DNA of 64,000 nt from CAYZJV01 sp049310885. GTDB lineage: Bacteria; Spirochaetota; Spirochaetia; Sphaerochaetales; Sphaerochaetaceae. The notes under the pieces were generated by a model. That model was not told the DNA's origin. It did no database searches and was given only the letters and a program-made list of their open reading frames with translations. The stretch lies in contig NZ_JBMDYO010000003.1 in assembly GCF_049310885.1 (NCBI RefSeq), positions 1 through 64,000 of the forward strand, given 5' to 3'. The position numbers and the translations under genes were made by a program. The first letter of the stretch is position 1, and the number at the start of each line of letters is the position of its first letter. Of this stretch, positions 25,617 to 34,447 are shown piece by piece.

Positions 25617-28133
25617 ATGAGTACGTATCCTTTTAGCGAAATAGAGAAAAAATGGCAGGAATTCTGGGATAAGAACCGAACATTCAAAGTAACTGAAGAT
25701 CCTTCGGTTCCTATCGAAAAGCGCAAATATGTATTGGACATGTTTCCTTATCCATCGGGAGCAGGCCTCCATGTAGGGCACCCTGAAGGATATACCGCAA
25801 CTGATATTTATTGCCGGTATCTTCGTATGAATGGGTACAATGTACTACATCCCATGGGTTTTGACTCCTTTGGTCTACCTGCCGAAAACTATGCAATCAA
25901 GACAGGGACACACCCAAGGACTACAACTGAAAAGAATATTGAGAATTTCCGAAAACAGATAAAAAGTCTCGGTTTCTGTTATGACTGGGATCGGGAAGTC
26001 TCGACCCATACGGAAGAATACTACCGTTGGACCCAATGGATCTTTTTACAACTATACAAGAAAGGCCTAGCCTACGAAGCGGAAACTCCAATAAATTGGT
26101 GTCCCAGTTGTCTTACCGGACTTTCCAATGAAGAGGTCAAGGATGGCAAATGCGAACGATGCGGCTCTCTTGTATCAAGAAAGAATATTCGTCAATGGAT
26201 TCTCAAGATAACAGCCTATGCGGATCGTTTGCTCAACGATCTGGATACTCTTGATTGGTCTGATTCCATAAAGAGCATGCAAAGCAATTGGATTGGTAGG
26301 AGCGAAGGCGCCAGTGTCCAATTCAAACTGGAAAAGCTTGGGGATAGCCTAGAAGTCTACACAACAAGAAGTGATACACTTTTCGGCGCTACGTATATGG
26401 TCGTCGCCCCTGAACATCCTTTGGTCGAAAAACTGACAACTGAAACACAAAGAGAAGCTGTGGAAGAATACATCCATCAAGCTTCCCATAAATCCGACTT
26501 GGAAAGAACCGACTTGGCTAAGGATAAAACGGGCGTATTCAGTGGAAGTTATGCAATTAATCCAGTCAATAAGAAGAAGATACCAATATGGATTGCCGAC
26601 TATGTATTGGTATCTTATGGAACTGGAGCCATTATGGCTGTTCCTGCACACGATACCCGAGACTGGGAATTCGCCAAAAAATTTGATCTCCCTATCATTG
26701 AAGTCCTGAAAAGTGAAGTCAATGTTCAAGAACAGGCTTGGACTGAAGATGGTATCCATGTAAATTCAGGATTCCTCGATGGATTGAACAAAGAGGACGC
26801 TATTGAGACGATGAATTCCTGGCTGGAAGAACAGGGTATTGGCAAACGAACCATTAACTATAAGTTACGTGACTGGGTATTCAGCCGTCAGCGTTATTGG
26901 GGAGAACCAATCCCATTGGTCCATTGTACCTCTTGTGGTACCGTACCTGTACCGGAGGACCAACTCCCCTTAACTCTTCCCGAAGTTGATTCCTACACAC
27001 CATCGGGAACAGGTGAGAGTCCATTGGTTACTATTCCCGAATGGGTTGAAACGACATGTCCTTCGTGTGGAGGTCCTGCCAAACGGGAAACTAATACTAT
27101 GCCACAATGGGCGGGTTCCTGTTGGTACTATCTCAGATATTTGGATCCCCATAATTCAGAAGCTTTAGCATCCAAGGAAGCCATTGATTACTGGATGCCA
27201 GTGGATTTGTATGTAGGAGGTGCGGAGCATGCTGTCTTACACCTTCTCTATGCAAGATTCTGGCATAAAGTCCTTTATGACTTGGGAATTGTGAACACTA
27301 TAGAACCTTTCCAACGACTGGTGAACCAAGGAATGATCACTTCATTCGCCTATCAGCGGGCCGACAAAACTCTCGTGGCGACCGACGAAGTTGAGGAGAT
27401 AGCACCCGACACATACGTGGAAAAAGCTACGGGAGAAAAACTCGAACGTGTTATCGCCAAAATGTCCAAAAGCTTGAAGAATGTCATCAATCCTGATGAG
27501 ATCATCAATGATTATGGAGCGGATGCCATGCGGACATACGAGATGTTCATGGGGCCACTCCAAGTTTCAAAGCCATGGGCTACTACAGGACTCTCTGGGG
27601 TATATAGATTCCTAGACCGTGTCTGGAGATTGACTGAACGTACAATCTCTGAGGATGCACCCTCCGAATATATGTTGAAGGTTCTTCATAAGACTATCAA
27701 GAAGGTTACCAAAGATACCAATAGTCTTGACTTCAATACCGCGATTTCCCAGATGATGATTCTAGTCAATGAATTGTATAAGATTGAGGATTTGCCTCGC
27801 TCTATCTGGGAGGCTCTGATTCTCATGTTAGCACCTTATGTCCCTCATTTGGCTGAGGAACTATGGGAAATGGCTGGTCATAAACCCTCAGTCGCTAACC
27901 AGAATTGGCCAAAGTATCGTGAAGAGTTGACAATAGATGATGAAGTTGAAATCGTAATCCAAATCAATGGAAAGTTACGGGCAAAGATCCAAACAGCGAA
28001 AGGAATCGCGAAAGATGCAATCCTCTCAGAAGCGATGAAGCAGGAGAGGATCATCGAACTTACAGAAGGCAAGACCATCATTAAAACGATTGTTGTTCCT
28101 GACAAACTAGTCAATATAGTCGTGAAAGGCTAA
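25617..28133 (+). CDS. leuS: leucyl-tRNA synthetase
   Basis: The enzyme charges tRNA-Leu with leucine and edits misactivated residues; 838 residues, the standard bacterial length. The class I signatures are HVGH within YPSGAGLHVGHPEGY (near residue 47) and KMSKS within IAKMSKSLKNV near 620. The CP1 editing domain spans about 220-410 (TRSDTLFGATYMVVAPEH; GTGAIMAVPAHDTRD). Zinc-binding Cys pairs occur in CPSCLTGL with CERCG near 165 and in CTSCG and CPSCGG near 440-485. The start is ATG 25617: it has no Shine-Dalgarno site, and a consensus promoter ends six bases upstream. A 16-bp terminator hairpin follows the stop. Confidence 0.97.
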   Translation: MSTYPFSEIEKKWQEFWDKNRTFKVTEDPSVPIEKRKYVLDMFPYPSGAGLHVGHPEGYTATDIYCRYLRMNGYNVLHPMGFDSFGLPAENYAIKTGTHPRTTTEKNIENFRKQIKSLGFCYDWDREVSTHTEEYYRWTQWIFLQLYKKGLAYEAETPINWCPSCLTGLSNEEVKDGKCERCGSLVSRKNIRQWILKITAYADRLLNDLDTLDWSDSIKSMQSNWIGRSEGASVQFKLEKLGDSLEVYTTRSDTLFGATYMVVAPEHPLVEKLTTETQREAVEEYIHQASHKSDLERTDLAKDKTGVFSGSYAINPVNKKKIPIWIADYVLVSYGTGAIMAVPAHDTRDWEFAKKFDLPIIEVLKSEVNVQEQAWTEDGIHVNSGFLDGLNKEDAIETMNSWLEEQGIGKRTINYKLRDWVFSRQRYWGEPIPLVHCTSCGTVPVPEDQLPLTLPEVDSYTPSGTGESPLVTIPEWVETTCPSCGGPAKRETNTMPQWAGSCWYYLRYLDPHNSEALASKEAIDYWMPVDLYVGGAEHAVLHLLYARFWHKVLYDLGIVNTIEPFQRLVNQGMITSFAYQRADKTLVATDEVEEIAPDTYVEKATGEKLERVIAKMSKSLKNVINPDEIINDYGADAMRTYEMFMGPLQVSKPWATTGLSGVYRFLDRVWRLTERTISEDAPSEYMLKVLHKTIKKVTKDTNSLDFNTAISQMMILVNELYKIEDLPRSIWEALILMLAPYVPHLAEELWEMAGHKPSVANQNWPKYREELTIDDEVEIVIQINGKLRAKIQTAKGIAKDAILSEAMKQERIIELTEGKTIIKTIVVPDKLVNIVVKG

Positions 28134-28139
28134 ATATCC

Positions 28140-28174
28140 AACATGGAGGCAATGGTTGCCATTGCTTCCATGTT
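28140..28174 (+). terminator. leuS terminator
   Basis: A 16-bp stem (28140-28155 with 28159-28174, loop of three, one G-U pair on the plus strand) is followed by CAACTTTTAA. Its last base is also the last base of the convergent serine dehydratase gene. Confidence 0.8.
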
Positions 28175-29382
28175 CAACTTTTAATCCTGCTAAGACCTCC
28201 CAATGATGTCTCTCGGTATAATGAGGGTAGTGCTTGGCCGGTCTCCATCATAACATCCACAACATCATCGAATGATACTTTATGCCTTCCATCCGATAAC
28301 AGGGCATAGTTTGCATGATCCAGTGCCCGCATCGCACCAAGTGCATTCCTTTCGATACAAGGGATCTGCACCAATCCCATCATGGGGTCACAGGTTAAAC
28401 CAAGATGATGTTCCAAGCCCATTTCGGCTGCGTATTCAATCTGATGGATCGAGCCTCCCAAGAGTTGGGCGACGGCACCTGATGCCATCGCGCAGGCAAC
28501 TCCAACTTCTCCTTGACATCCGACTTCAGCACCAGATATCGATCCATTTGTCTTTACCAAGTTCCCGATAAGACCTGCAGTAAGAAGAGCACGTAGTATC
28601 TTTATCTTCGGTAATTTATATTGGTTCCTGATGTAGTAGAGTACCCCTGGAAGAACTCCACACGAACCACAAGTTGGAGCTGTCACGATCTGACCTCCCC
28701 CAGCATTCTCCTCAGCTACAGCCAAAGCATAACTGATTGCACGGGAAGAGGTTCCGACAGGACCCGACATATCCTTAGCTTGGGCAAAATATTGGGACGC
28801 TTTTCTTGGTAGTTTCAACCCTCCGGGAAGAACTCCCTCCTCATCTAAACCACGCTCTATTGCAGAGACCATGACATTCCAGACTTCTTCTACAAAGGTG
28901 AGTATTTCCCTTCCCTCATATTTTACAACCAGCTCCCATAGTTGCATTCCCTCTTTTCTACAGTAGGCAAGGATATGATCCATTTTGCTCAAATATTTGG
29001 GGTAGGTTTGTTTTTGGGAAGAGAGGACATCTCCCTCCTCAACCACTTTCCCTCCGCCAACGCTGTAATAGGTCTTTTCACGAACAAGAGAATCGTTTCC
29101 ATCAAAAGCTTTAAGTGTAAGGGCATTAGGATGATAAGGTTTGAACTGCTCAGGATACCAGTGGATAGTAAGGGCTTTCTCCTTTTGACCGAACACTTCC
29201 CTCAAAGTTGTATCTGTAAGGTGCCCTTTTCCTGTAGCAGCAAGACTTCCATAGAGTTCCGCTTCAAAATGGTCAGCATCCGTTTGTTCTGAGAGGAAGC
29301 GCTGCGCAGCGTACCTCGGTCCCATCGTATGGCTACTAGAGGGACCATATCCAATCCTGTAAAGCTCTCTTATCGATTCCAT
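28174..29382 (-). CDS. sdaA: L-serine dehydratase, iron-sulfur dependent, single chain
   Basis: The enzyme deaminates L-serine to pyruvate and ammonium with an oxygen-sensitive [4Fe-4S] cluster. It has 402 residues, with the alpha and beta regions fused on one chain as in type I/II enzymes. The beta part starts with RIGYGPSSSHTMGP, and the alpha part holds TAPTCGSCGVLPG near 240, GAEVGCQGEVGVACAMASG near 285 and LTCDPMMGLVQIPC near 332; these Cys are the cluster ligands in the family. I start at ATG 29382, which is six bases after a weak -10 box (TAGAGT, with TTCCCA 17 bp further); ATG 29388 is the alternative. Pyruvate produced would feed nifJ. Confidence 0.93.
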   Translation of the reverse strand: MESIRELYRIGYGPSSSHTMGPRYAAQRFLSEQTDADHFEAELYGSLAATGKGHLTDTTLREVFGQKEKALTIHWYPEQFKPYHPNALTLKAFDGNDSLVREKTYYSVGGGKVVEEGDVLSSQKQTYPKYLSKMDHILAYCRKEGMQLWELVVKYEGREILTFVEEVWNVMVSAIERGLDEEGVLPGGLKLPRKASQYFAQAKDMSGPVGTSSRAISYALAVAEENAGGGQIVTAPTCGSCGVLPGVLYYIRNQYKLPKIKILRALLTAGLIGNLVKTNGSISGAEVGCQGEVGVACAMASGAVAQLLGGSIHQIEYAAEMGLEHHLGLTCDPMMGLVQIPCIERNALGAMRALDHANYALLSDGRHKVSFDDVVDVMMETGQALPSLYRETSLGGLSRIKS

Positions 29383-29408
29383 GCGCATACTCTATCGATT
29401 TCCTTGTG

Positions 29409-30224
29409 CTATGGGAAGTCTCCATCGTCCTCCAAGAGTTTCTGATAAACAGCATCGGAGATCCTGAGTAGAGCATCTAGTGGCACCAAATGCCAAAAGA
29501 CCTGTTGCGAATCATCATCTGGTACTACCAATCGGAGCTCTACCTTTGCAGCAAGATTTATATAGCGGAAAATACCTGGTGGAAGCTCCCCAATCCCAGA
29601 AACCATCGAAGAGAAAGCATAGAATGAAGTGATCCAGGGAGACTCTGCTATCCAATGTCCACCAATCAGATCAGAGATTTCGATGTGCATCATATTACTT
29701 TGTTTCAATGAATCGGAATCCAATCCACCACTCACCAAATCTTTTGCTAGCCGATTCCAATCAATGGCGATTCCACGCGAATCGATATACGAAATTTCCT
29801 TGGCGAGTCGATAGAAATTCACTGTCTGAACAGGTTCTGGCCAATTCTGGGCGACTTGGAGTAAGGTTTTTGCCAATAGGCCATCGCGTAGTTCCAATGT
29901 AACGGTACTTCCACTACTTTGGGCTTGGTAAGCCCCTCCAAAAGGAATCCCTTGGCCTAAAGGAAAAGCAGCGATAATACATGTGGAAGAGGGAGGAACA
30001 AGTAACCGGAAGGTGCGTACTCCAATTGATAGCTGCTGTTGTTCAACTCCATGAAGCCCTTGATAGATGACAGTATACCAAAATCTTCTTCCTGAAGACA
30101 CTTCCCAAGGATGATCCTCTCCGAGAGAAACTTCGATCCAAAGGTTCTGTTCACAACCTGAGAATAGCAGTAGTGCGGAACATACGATTATACAGCGGAA
30201 ATAGAGAGATAAACGACTTCTCAT
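29409..30224 (-). CDS. putative lipoprotein of unknown function
   Basis: This 271-residue protein has a type II signal peptide: basic start, hydrophobic core and the lipobox LFSGC, with Cys24 as the lipidation site. Lgt for this modification is encoded at 48118-49125. The mature part is rich in beta-like segments and shows no motif I recognise. It lies 24 bases after the DUF4416 gene and 26 before the serine dehydratase, all on the same strand, so it may be the third gene of the DAHPS-PDT transcript. I do not recognise a family. Confidence 0.7.
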   Translation of the reverse strand: MRSRLSLYFRCIIVCSALLLFSGCEQNLWIEVSLGEDHPWEVSSGRRFWYTVIYQGLHGVEQQQLSIGVRTFRLLVPPSSTCIIAAFPLGQGIPFGGAYQAQSSGSTVTLELRDGLLAKTLLQVAQNWPEPVQTVNFYRLAKEISYIDSRGIAIDWNRLAKDLVSGGLDSDSLKQSNMMHIEISDLIGGHWIAESPWITSFYAFSSMVSGIGELPPGIFRYINLAAKVELRLVVPDDDSQQVFWHLVPLDALLRISDAVYQKLLEDDGDFP

Positions 30225-30248
30225 ACCCAGATAACGTCGCTTACGAGA

Positions 30249-30773
30249 TCAATGCTTCAATTGCTCCAAATAGGAAACTCTCAATCGATAGAAGAATGAC
30301 TTGAACGACTCACTGGCATAGTCGGCATACGTCCATGGAAAACTTTGGAATTCCTTGTCACTATACATAAGCGTGAGTTCCCCATAAATCCCATTATTCA
30401 AAGGAATTCTATGACTTCTATTCTTGGTTGTAGCTAGAATTAAATTCTCTGCGGATAGCATACCTGGATCAAGATTGATCTTCCGATTACCCTCTTTCAT
30501 GAACAGAACTTCTATCTCATTGGACCGCGTTTTAAACTGTGCCAACATCGCAGGATCGACCAGATTTTTACATACGATGAAAAATCGATCCGGATGAGCT
30601 CCCATCTCCCTATCGTAGTATTTGGTATAGTCGAATGGAATCGCTTCGGTCACAAACTCAATCGGACCAAATGTCTCTTCAACAAGAGAAAACAATCGGG
30701 AATGGGCTTCAGTATTTACTGACAAGACTCCTATGACCAATTTCACTGGACGGAATGGTCTAGGACTTGCCAT
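30249..30773 (-). CDS. DUF4416 family protein
   Basis: This 174-residue cytoplasmic protein matches the DUF4416 family as I remember it: a VKLVIGVLSVN strand at the start, an FDYTKYYDREMG motif near residue 50, KINLDPGMLSAENLILATTKNRSHRIPL near 100, and an FPWTYADY segment near the end. The family occurs in spirochaetes and other anaerobes and has no assigned function. The start ATG 30773 is five bases after the stop of the DAHPS-PDT gene and has AGGAGG eight bases upstream, so it is the second gene of that operon. The function is unknown. Confidence 0.8.
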   Translation of the reverse strand: MASPRPFRPVKLVIGVLSVNTEAHSRLFSLVEETFGPIEFVTEAIPFDYTKYYDREMGAHPDRFFIVCKNLVDPAMLAQFKTRSNEIEVLFMKEGNRKINLDPGMLSAENLILATTKNRSHRIPLNNGIYGELTLMYSDKEFQSFPWTYADYASESFKSFFYRLRVSYLEQLKH

Positions 30774-30778
30774 GCTAG

Positions 30779-32698
30779 TTACCTCCTGTCTCCGTGGAAG
30801 GTCCCGAGAATCCTGAATGTGGTACAAGCGGCTGTCAATTCTTCGATCGCTTTCGTGAATTGGTCCTCTGGAATCAACTCAGATTCAATGAAGAATGCAT
30901 ATTCCCAAGGCTTGCCCGGGATTGGCCTAGACTCCAATTTTTTCATATTGAGACCATACTTTGAGAGAATCTGGAGAACCTCAAACAAGGATCCCGGTCT
31001 GTCATTTACAGAAAAGACCATAGCAATACGATTCACTACCATAGCACTACGGAACACTTCAGCCTGTTCCTCCCTGCAGATGATATAAAACCGGGTAAAG
31101 TTGCTGCTGTCGGTTTCCAAACTCTCTTGGAGGATCTCCATGTGATGGTAAGTGGCAGCAATCGAGCTCGCAATCGCGGCACAGGAGCGATCTTTCACTT
31201 TGGCGATATGGGCTACGGCTCCAGCTGTATCAAAAAAAGGTACCGCCTCTGCATTAGGCAGTTCCTTCGCCAGGAATTCTGCGCATTGGGCTAATGCTTG
31301 TGGATGTGAAAAAACTTGCCGGATTTGGCTAAGTGAGGTTCCTGGAATACCAATCAAATTGTGCCGTATACGGATTTGTTTCTCCCCTACAACGGTCAGA
31401 TCTGGATGGCTATTGAGTAGGTCGAGGGTCTCGTTTATGGTTCCCCCAAGCGTATTTTCGACAGGAAGCATTCCATAGGCGGCTTCACCCGCCGACACAG
31501 CCTCGAATGCGTCTGAAAAGCTCCTACAGGGAACAGTCTCTGCAGTCTCATCAAAAATAAAACGAATCGCCTGTTCACTGTATGCACCAGGTTCTCCCTG
31601 GAATGCGATTCTCAGGGGAGAATCCTTTTGTGTTGGAACACTCTTTGAAGGCTTTTCTCCAATAATGATTTGTGACCTCGGAATGCGTTCCAACGATTTA
31701 CCGACTACCGGGCAAAGAGCTTGGATATCATGCATCAACTTATCGAATTGCTGTGGATACAATGACTGTGGACCATCCGAGAAGGCTTTATCAGGATTAT
31801 TGTGGACCTCGACAATCAAACCACTTGCTCCTGCAGCAACAATAGCGAGAGACATGGGCGCAACCATATCCCTCAGTCCTGTTGCATGACTTGGATCGGC
31901 GACTACTGGCAGATGAGTCAATTTTTGCACAACTGGAATTGCACTGATATCCAGCGTATTCCTAGTTGCCCTCTCATAGGTTCTAATTCCACGTTCACAG
32001 AGAATAATCTGGTCAGTTCCAGAAGCCATCAAATATTCGGCTGCCATGAGCCATTCTTCAATGGTTGCAGAAAGACCTCTCTTTAGCAATACTGGTCGAC
32101 CAGTGCTACCGACCTCCTTGAGCAATTCGAAATTCTGCATATTCCGAGCGCCAATTTGGAACATATCGATGTAATCCAACATCATCGTAACGTCCCTCGG
32201 ACTGACAACCTCTGTAGTAACCGGCATATCATAGGCATCGCCGGCTTCCCGTAGATATCGCAAACCCTCTTCTCCCAAACCTTGGAATGCATAGGGACTT
32301 GTTCTTGGTTTGAAAGCTCCTCCACGAAGAATAACAGCACCGGCATCTCGTACCTGGGAGGCTATCTCCATAATCTGTTGTCGGCTTTCCACTGCACAAG
32401 GCCCAGCCATCATCACAATGCGCTGTCCCCCGATCTTAACCTTTCCGACTTGTACGATTGTATCGCTCTTCTTAAGTTCTCTGGAAGCCAATTTGAATGG
32501 TTTGGAAATAGGAATTACATCGGCTACTCCTTCGAGTAATGAAACTTCCCTAATATCGATCCGATTGGTCCCCACTGCACCGAGGACAGTCTCTTCCTGA
32601 CCTATGATTTCCTTAACTTTGAAGCCTCGGCCTTTCAGGAAATCCTTTATAGAACTCTTTTGAGCATCGCTTATGTGTTGTTTGAGAATAATGATCAT
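30779..32698 (-). CDS. fused DAHP synthase and prephenate dehydratase
   Basis: One 639-residue chain appears to carry both the first step of the shikimate pathway and the prephenate to phenylpyruvate step of phenylalanine synthesis. Residues 1-75 are a ferredoxin-like regulatory domain typical of type I-beta DAHP synthases. Residues about 85-340 are the DAHP synthase barrel (MMAGPCAVES, ILRGGAFKPRTSPYAFQG, VVADPSHATG). Residues about 368-545 are prephenate dehydratase (IAFQGEPGAYSEQA, VENTLGGTINETLDLL, DSSNFTRFYII). Residues about 558-635 are an ACT domain (ESRPIPGKPWEY), the usual phenylalanine sensor. No chorismate mutase domain is present. No ribosome site precedes the ATG; a promoter ends nine bases upstream. 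Confidence 0.92.
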   Translation of the reverse strand: MIIILKQHISDAQKSSIKDFLKGRGFKVKEIIGQEETVLGAVGTNRIDIREVSLLEGVADVIPISKPFKLASRELKKSDTIVQVGKVKIGGQRIVMMAGPCAVESRQQIMEIASQVRDAGAVILRGGAFKPRTSPYAFQGLGEEGLRYLREAGDAYDMPVTTEVVSPRDVTMMLDYIDMFQIGARNMQNFELLKEVGSTGRPVLLKRGLSATIEEWLMAAEYLMASGTDQIILCERGIRTYERATRNTLDISAIPVVQKLTHLPVVADPSHATGLRDMVAPMSLAIVAAGASGLIVEVHNNPDKAFSDGPQSLYPQQFDKLMHDIQALCPVVGKSLERIPRSQIIIGEKPSKSVPTQKDSPLRIAFQGEPGAYSEQAIRFIFDETAETVPCRSFSDAFEAVSAGEAAYGMLPVENTLGGTINETLDLLNSHPDLTVVGEKQIRIRHNLIGIPGTSLSQIRQVFSHPQALAQCAEFLAKELPNAEAVPFFDTAGAVAHIAKVKDRSCAAIASSIAATYHHMEILQESLETDSSNFTRFYIICREEQAEVFRSAMVVNRIAMVFSVNDRPGSLFEVLQILSKYGLNMKKLESRPIPGKPWEYAFFIESELIPEDQFTKAIEELTAACTTFRILGTFHGDRR

Positions 32699-32707
32699 GG
32701 TAGAAGA

Positions 32708-32736
32708 AACCTAAATCTTTTACCATTTGCTGTCAA
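32708..32736 (-). promoter_or_regulatory. promoter of the DAHPS-PDT gene, leaderless type
   Basis: On the minus strand a perfect TTGACA (32731-32736), 17 bp, TAGGTT (32708-32713), then nine bases to the ATG. The -10 box is weak. Confidence 0.55.
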
Positions 32737-32754
32737 GGTTCAACTATTGAGTAG

Positions 32755-32784
32755 TTGTCCATATCACTTGGATTTGGCTATGAT
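32755..32784 (+). promoter_or_regulatory. promoter of nth
   Basis: TTGTCC (32755-32760), 18 bp, TATGAT (32779-32784). The leader is about 25 bases and contains AGGA close to the ATG, so this one is not leaderless. Confidence 0.55.
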
Positions 32785-32814
32785 AGCTTACATCCGCGGG
32801 AGGAGCTTTAGGAA

Positions 32815-33468
32815 ATGGATTGGGATGATATTTTTACAAGAATGAAGATGAGTATACGTAGTTCTGATGAAGATCTCCCCTCGGTTTCAACGATTGCACA
32901 AGAAAATCATAATCCCTTTAGAGTGCTCATTTCCACAATAATCTCATTACGTACTAAGGATGAAGTCACCATAGCGGCTTCAAGAAGGCTCTTTAAAATT
33001 GCCGATACTCCTCAAAAAATGATCCATATCCCTAAAGAGGTCGTTGAAAGAGCAATATATCCTGCTGGCTTCTACCGTGTAAAGGCGGAAAACATACTGG
33101 CTATTTCGCAAATCTTGATACAAAAATTTTGTGGAGAAGTCCCTTCTAGACGGGATACCTTATTATCTCTTCCGGGAGTAGGGGTGAAGACAGCGAATCT
33201 TACCTTAAATCTAGGATTCGGTATCGATGCAATTTGTGTTGATACGCATGTCCACCGGATCTCCAACCGAATGGGATGGATAGAGACTAAAACACCTGAA
33301 CAATCGGAATTGGCTTTGGAGAAAATTATGCCTCGCCATTATTGGATACCTCTTAATGAACTTTTAGTCACTTTTGGGCAACGAATATGCAAACCGATCT
33401 CACCACTCTGTTCTCAGTGTCCTGTTGTAGATGTATGCCAAAAGAAGGGAGTGAAAACGTCCCGATAG
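32815..33468 (+). CDS. nth: endonuclease III
   Basis: This is a DNA glycosylase and AP lyase for oxidised pyrimidines, 217 residues. The helix-hairpin-helix motif is LPGVGVKTANL (near residue 121), containing the catalytic Lys. The catalytic Asp is in VDTHVHRISNR near 142. The C-terminal [4Fe-4S] cluster has the exact spacing Cys-6-Cys-2-Cys-5-Cys (CKPISPLCSQCPVVDVC). It is divergent from the DAHPS-PDT gene and ends six bases from the convergent metF stop codon, with no visible terminator between them. Confidence 0.94.
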   Translation: MDWDDIFTRMKMSIRSSDEDLPSVSTIAQENHNPFRVLISTIISLRTKDEVTIAASRRLFKIADTPQKMIHIPKEVVERAIYPAGFYRVKAENILAISQILIQKFCGEVPSRRDTLLSLPGVGVKTANLTLNLGFGIDAICVDTHVHRISNRMGWIETKTPEQSELALEKIMPRHYWIPLNELLVTFGQRICKPISPLCSQCPVVDVCQKKGVKTSR

Positions 33469-33474
33469 ACGTGA

Positions 33475-34437
33475 TCATCCAAGGTCGAATGTTGCTTCGA
33501 CAATCTTTGCTATAGGTTCAGCTCTCCCTTGTGTATAGAAATGTACCCCTGGAACCTTCGCTTTTATCAACTCAGTTACCTGATCGATACAATAATCAAT
33601 CCCAATTCTTCGGACCTGAGCAGCTGAGGAACTCTCCTCAATAGCCTTTACCAGTGATACAGGTAGATCGACACGAAAGGTCTGGGGCAACAGGTCGATA
33701 TCACTTTTCCTTTGGATAGGTTTAATTCCAGGAATAATAGGAACAGTAATTCCCGCATTCCTACACTGTTCGACAAAAGAGAAGAACCTTTCATTTATGA
33801 AAAACATTTGTGTAACGATATAATCGGCACCAGCATCGACCTTCTTCTTCAACATTGCGATATCATGTTCCAAATTTGGAGCTTCAGCATGTTTTTCCGG
33901 ATATCCCGCTATACCTATACAAAAGGAGGTAGGAGCAGGATCACGCAATGTGGGATCCAGGTATTCTCCGCGATTTGTAGCCGCAATCTGCGCAACCATA
34001 CCATCCGTATGGTCATACCCACCTTTAGCGGCTATGAATCGACGTTCCCCATGTGGAGGATCTCCACGTAAAGCAAGCACATTCTCTATCCCCAGAAAGT
34101 TCAATTCAACCAATTGGTCTTCCAGTTGCTCTTTCGTTTGTCCTCCACAAATAAGGTGAGGCACTACTGGAATGCCATATCTGTGCTGAATTGCGGCTGC
34201 AAGTCCTACGGTTCCAGGTCGCTTTCGGGTAGTCCTGCGTTCCATCAGTCCATCGGGTCTCTCTATGTAAACTACTTCCATCTGATGGTTTGTTATATTG
34301 ATATAGGCAGGATGGTAAGGAATTAATGTTTCGATCGCTGCGTTCAAAGCCTCCATAGTATGGCCTTTCAAAGGAGGAAGAAGCTCGAAAGTAAAGAGTG
34401 GTCCTTTTGCTTGTGAAATAATATCTGTAACTTTCAT
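33475..34437 (-). CDS. metF: methylenetetrahydrofolate reductase
   Basis: The flavoenzyme reduces 5,10-methylene- to 5-methyl-tetrahydrofolate, the methyl donor for MetH. It has 320 residues with a TIM-barrel MTHFR fold: TFELLPP near residue 15 (family Glu), NITNHQM near 45, LALRGDPPHGE near 115, and the QMFFIN segment near 190. The start ATG 34437 lies 10 bases past the metH stop with AGGAG five bases upstream. It is thus the downstream partner of metH in a two-gene methionine operon. Confidence 0.94.
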   Translation of the reverse strand: MKVTDIISQAKGPLFTFELLPPLKGHTMEALNAAIETLIPYHPAYINITNHQMEVVYIERPDGLMERRTTRKRPGTVGLAAAIQHRYGIPVVPHLICGGQTKEQLEDQLVELNFLGIENVLALRGDPPHGERRFIAAKGGYDHTDGMVAQIAATNRGEYLDPTLRDPAPTSFCIGIAGYPEKHAEAPNLEHDIAMLKKKVDAGADYIVTQMFFINERFFSFVEQCRNAGITVPIIPGIKPIQRKSDIDLLPQTFRVDLPVSLVKAIEESSSAAQVRRIGIDYCIDQVTELIKAKVPGVHFYTQGRAEPIAKIVEATFDLG

Positions 34438-34447
34438 CTCGGCTCCT

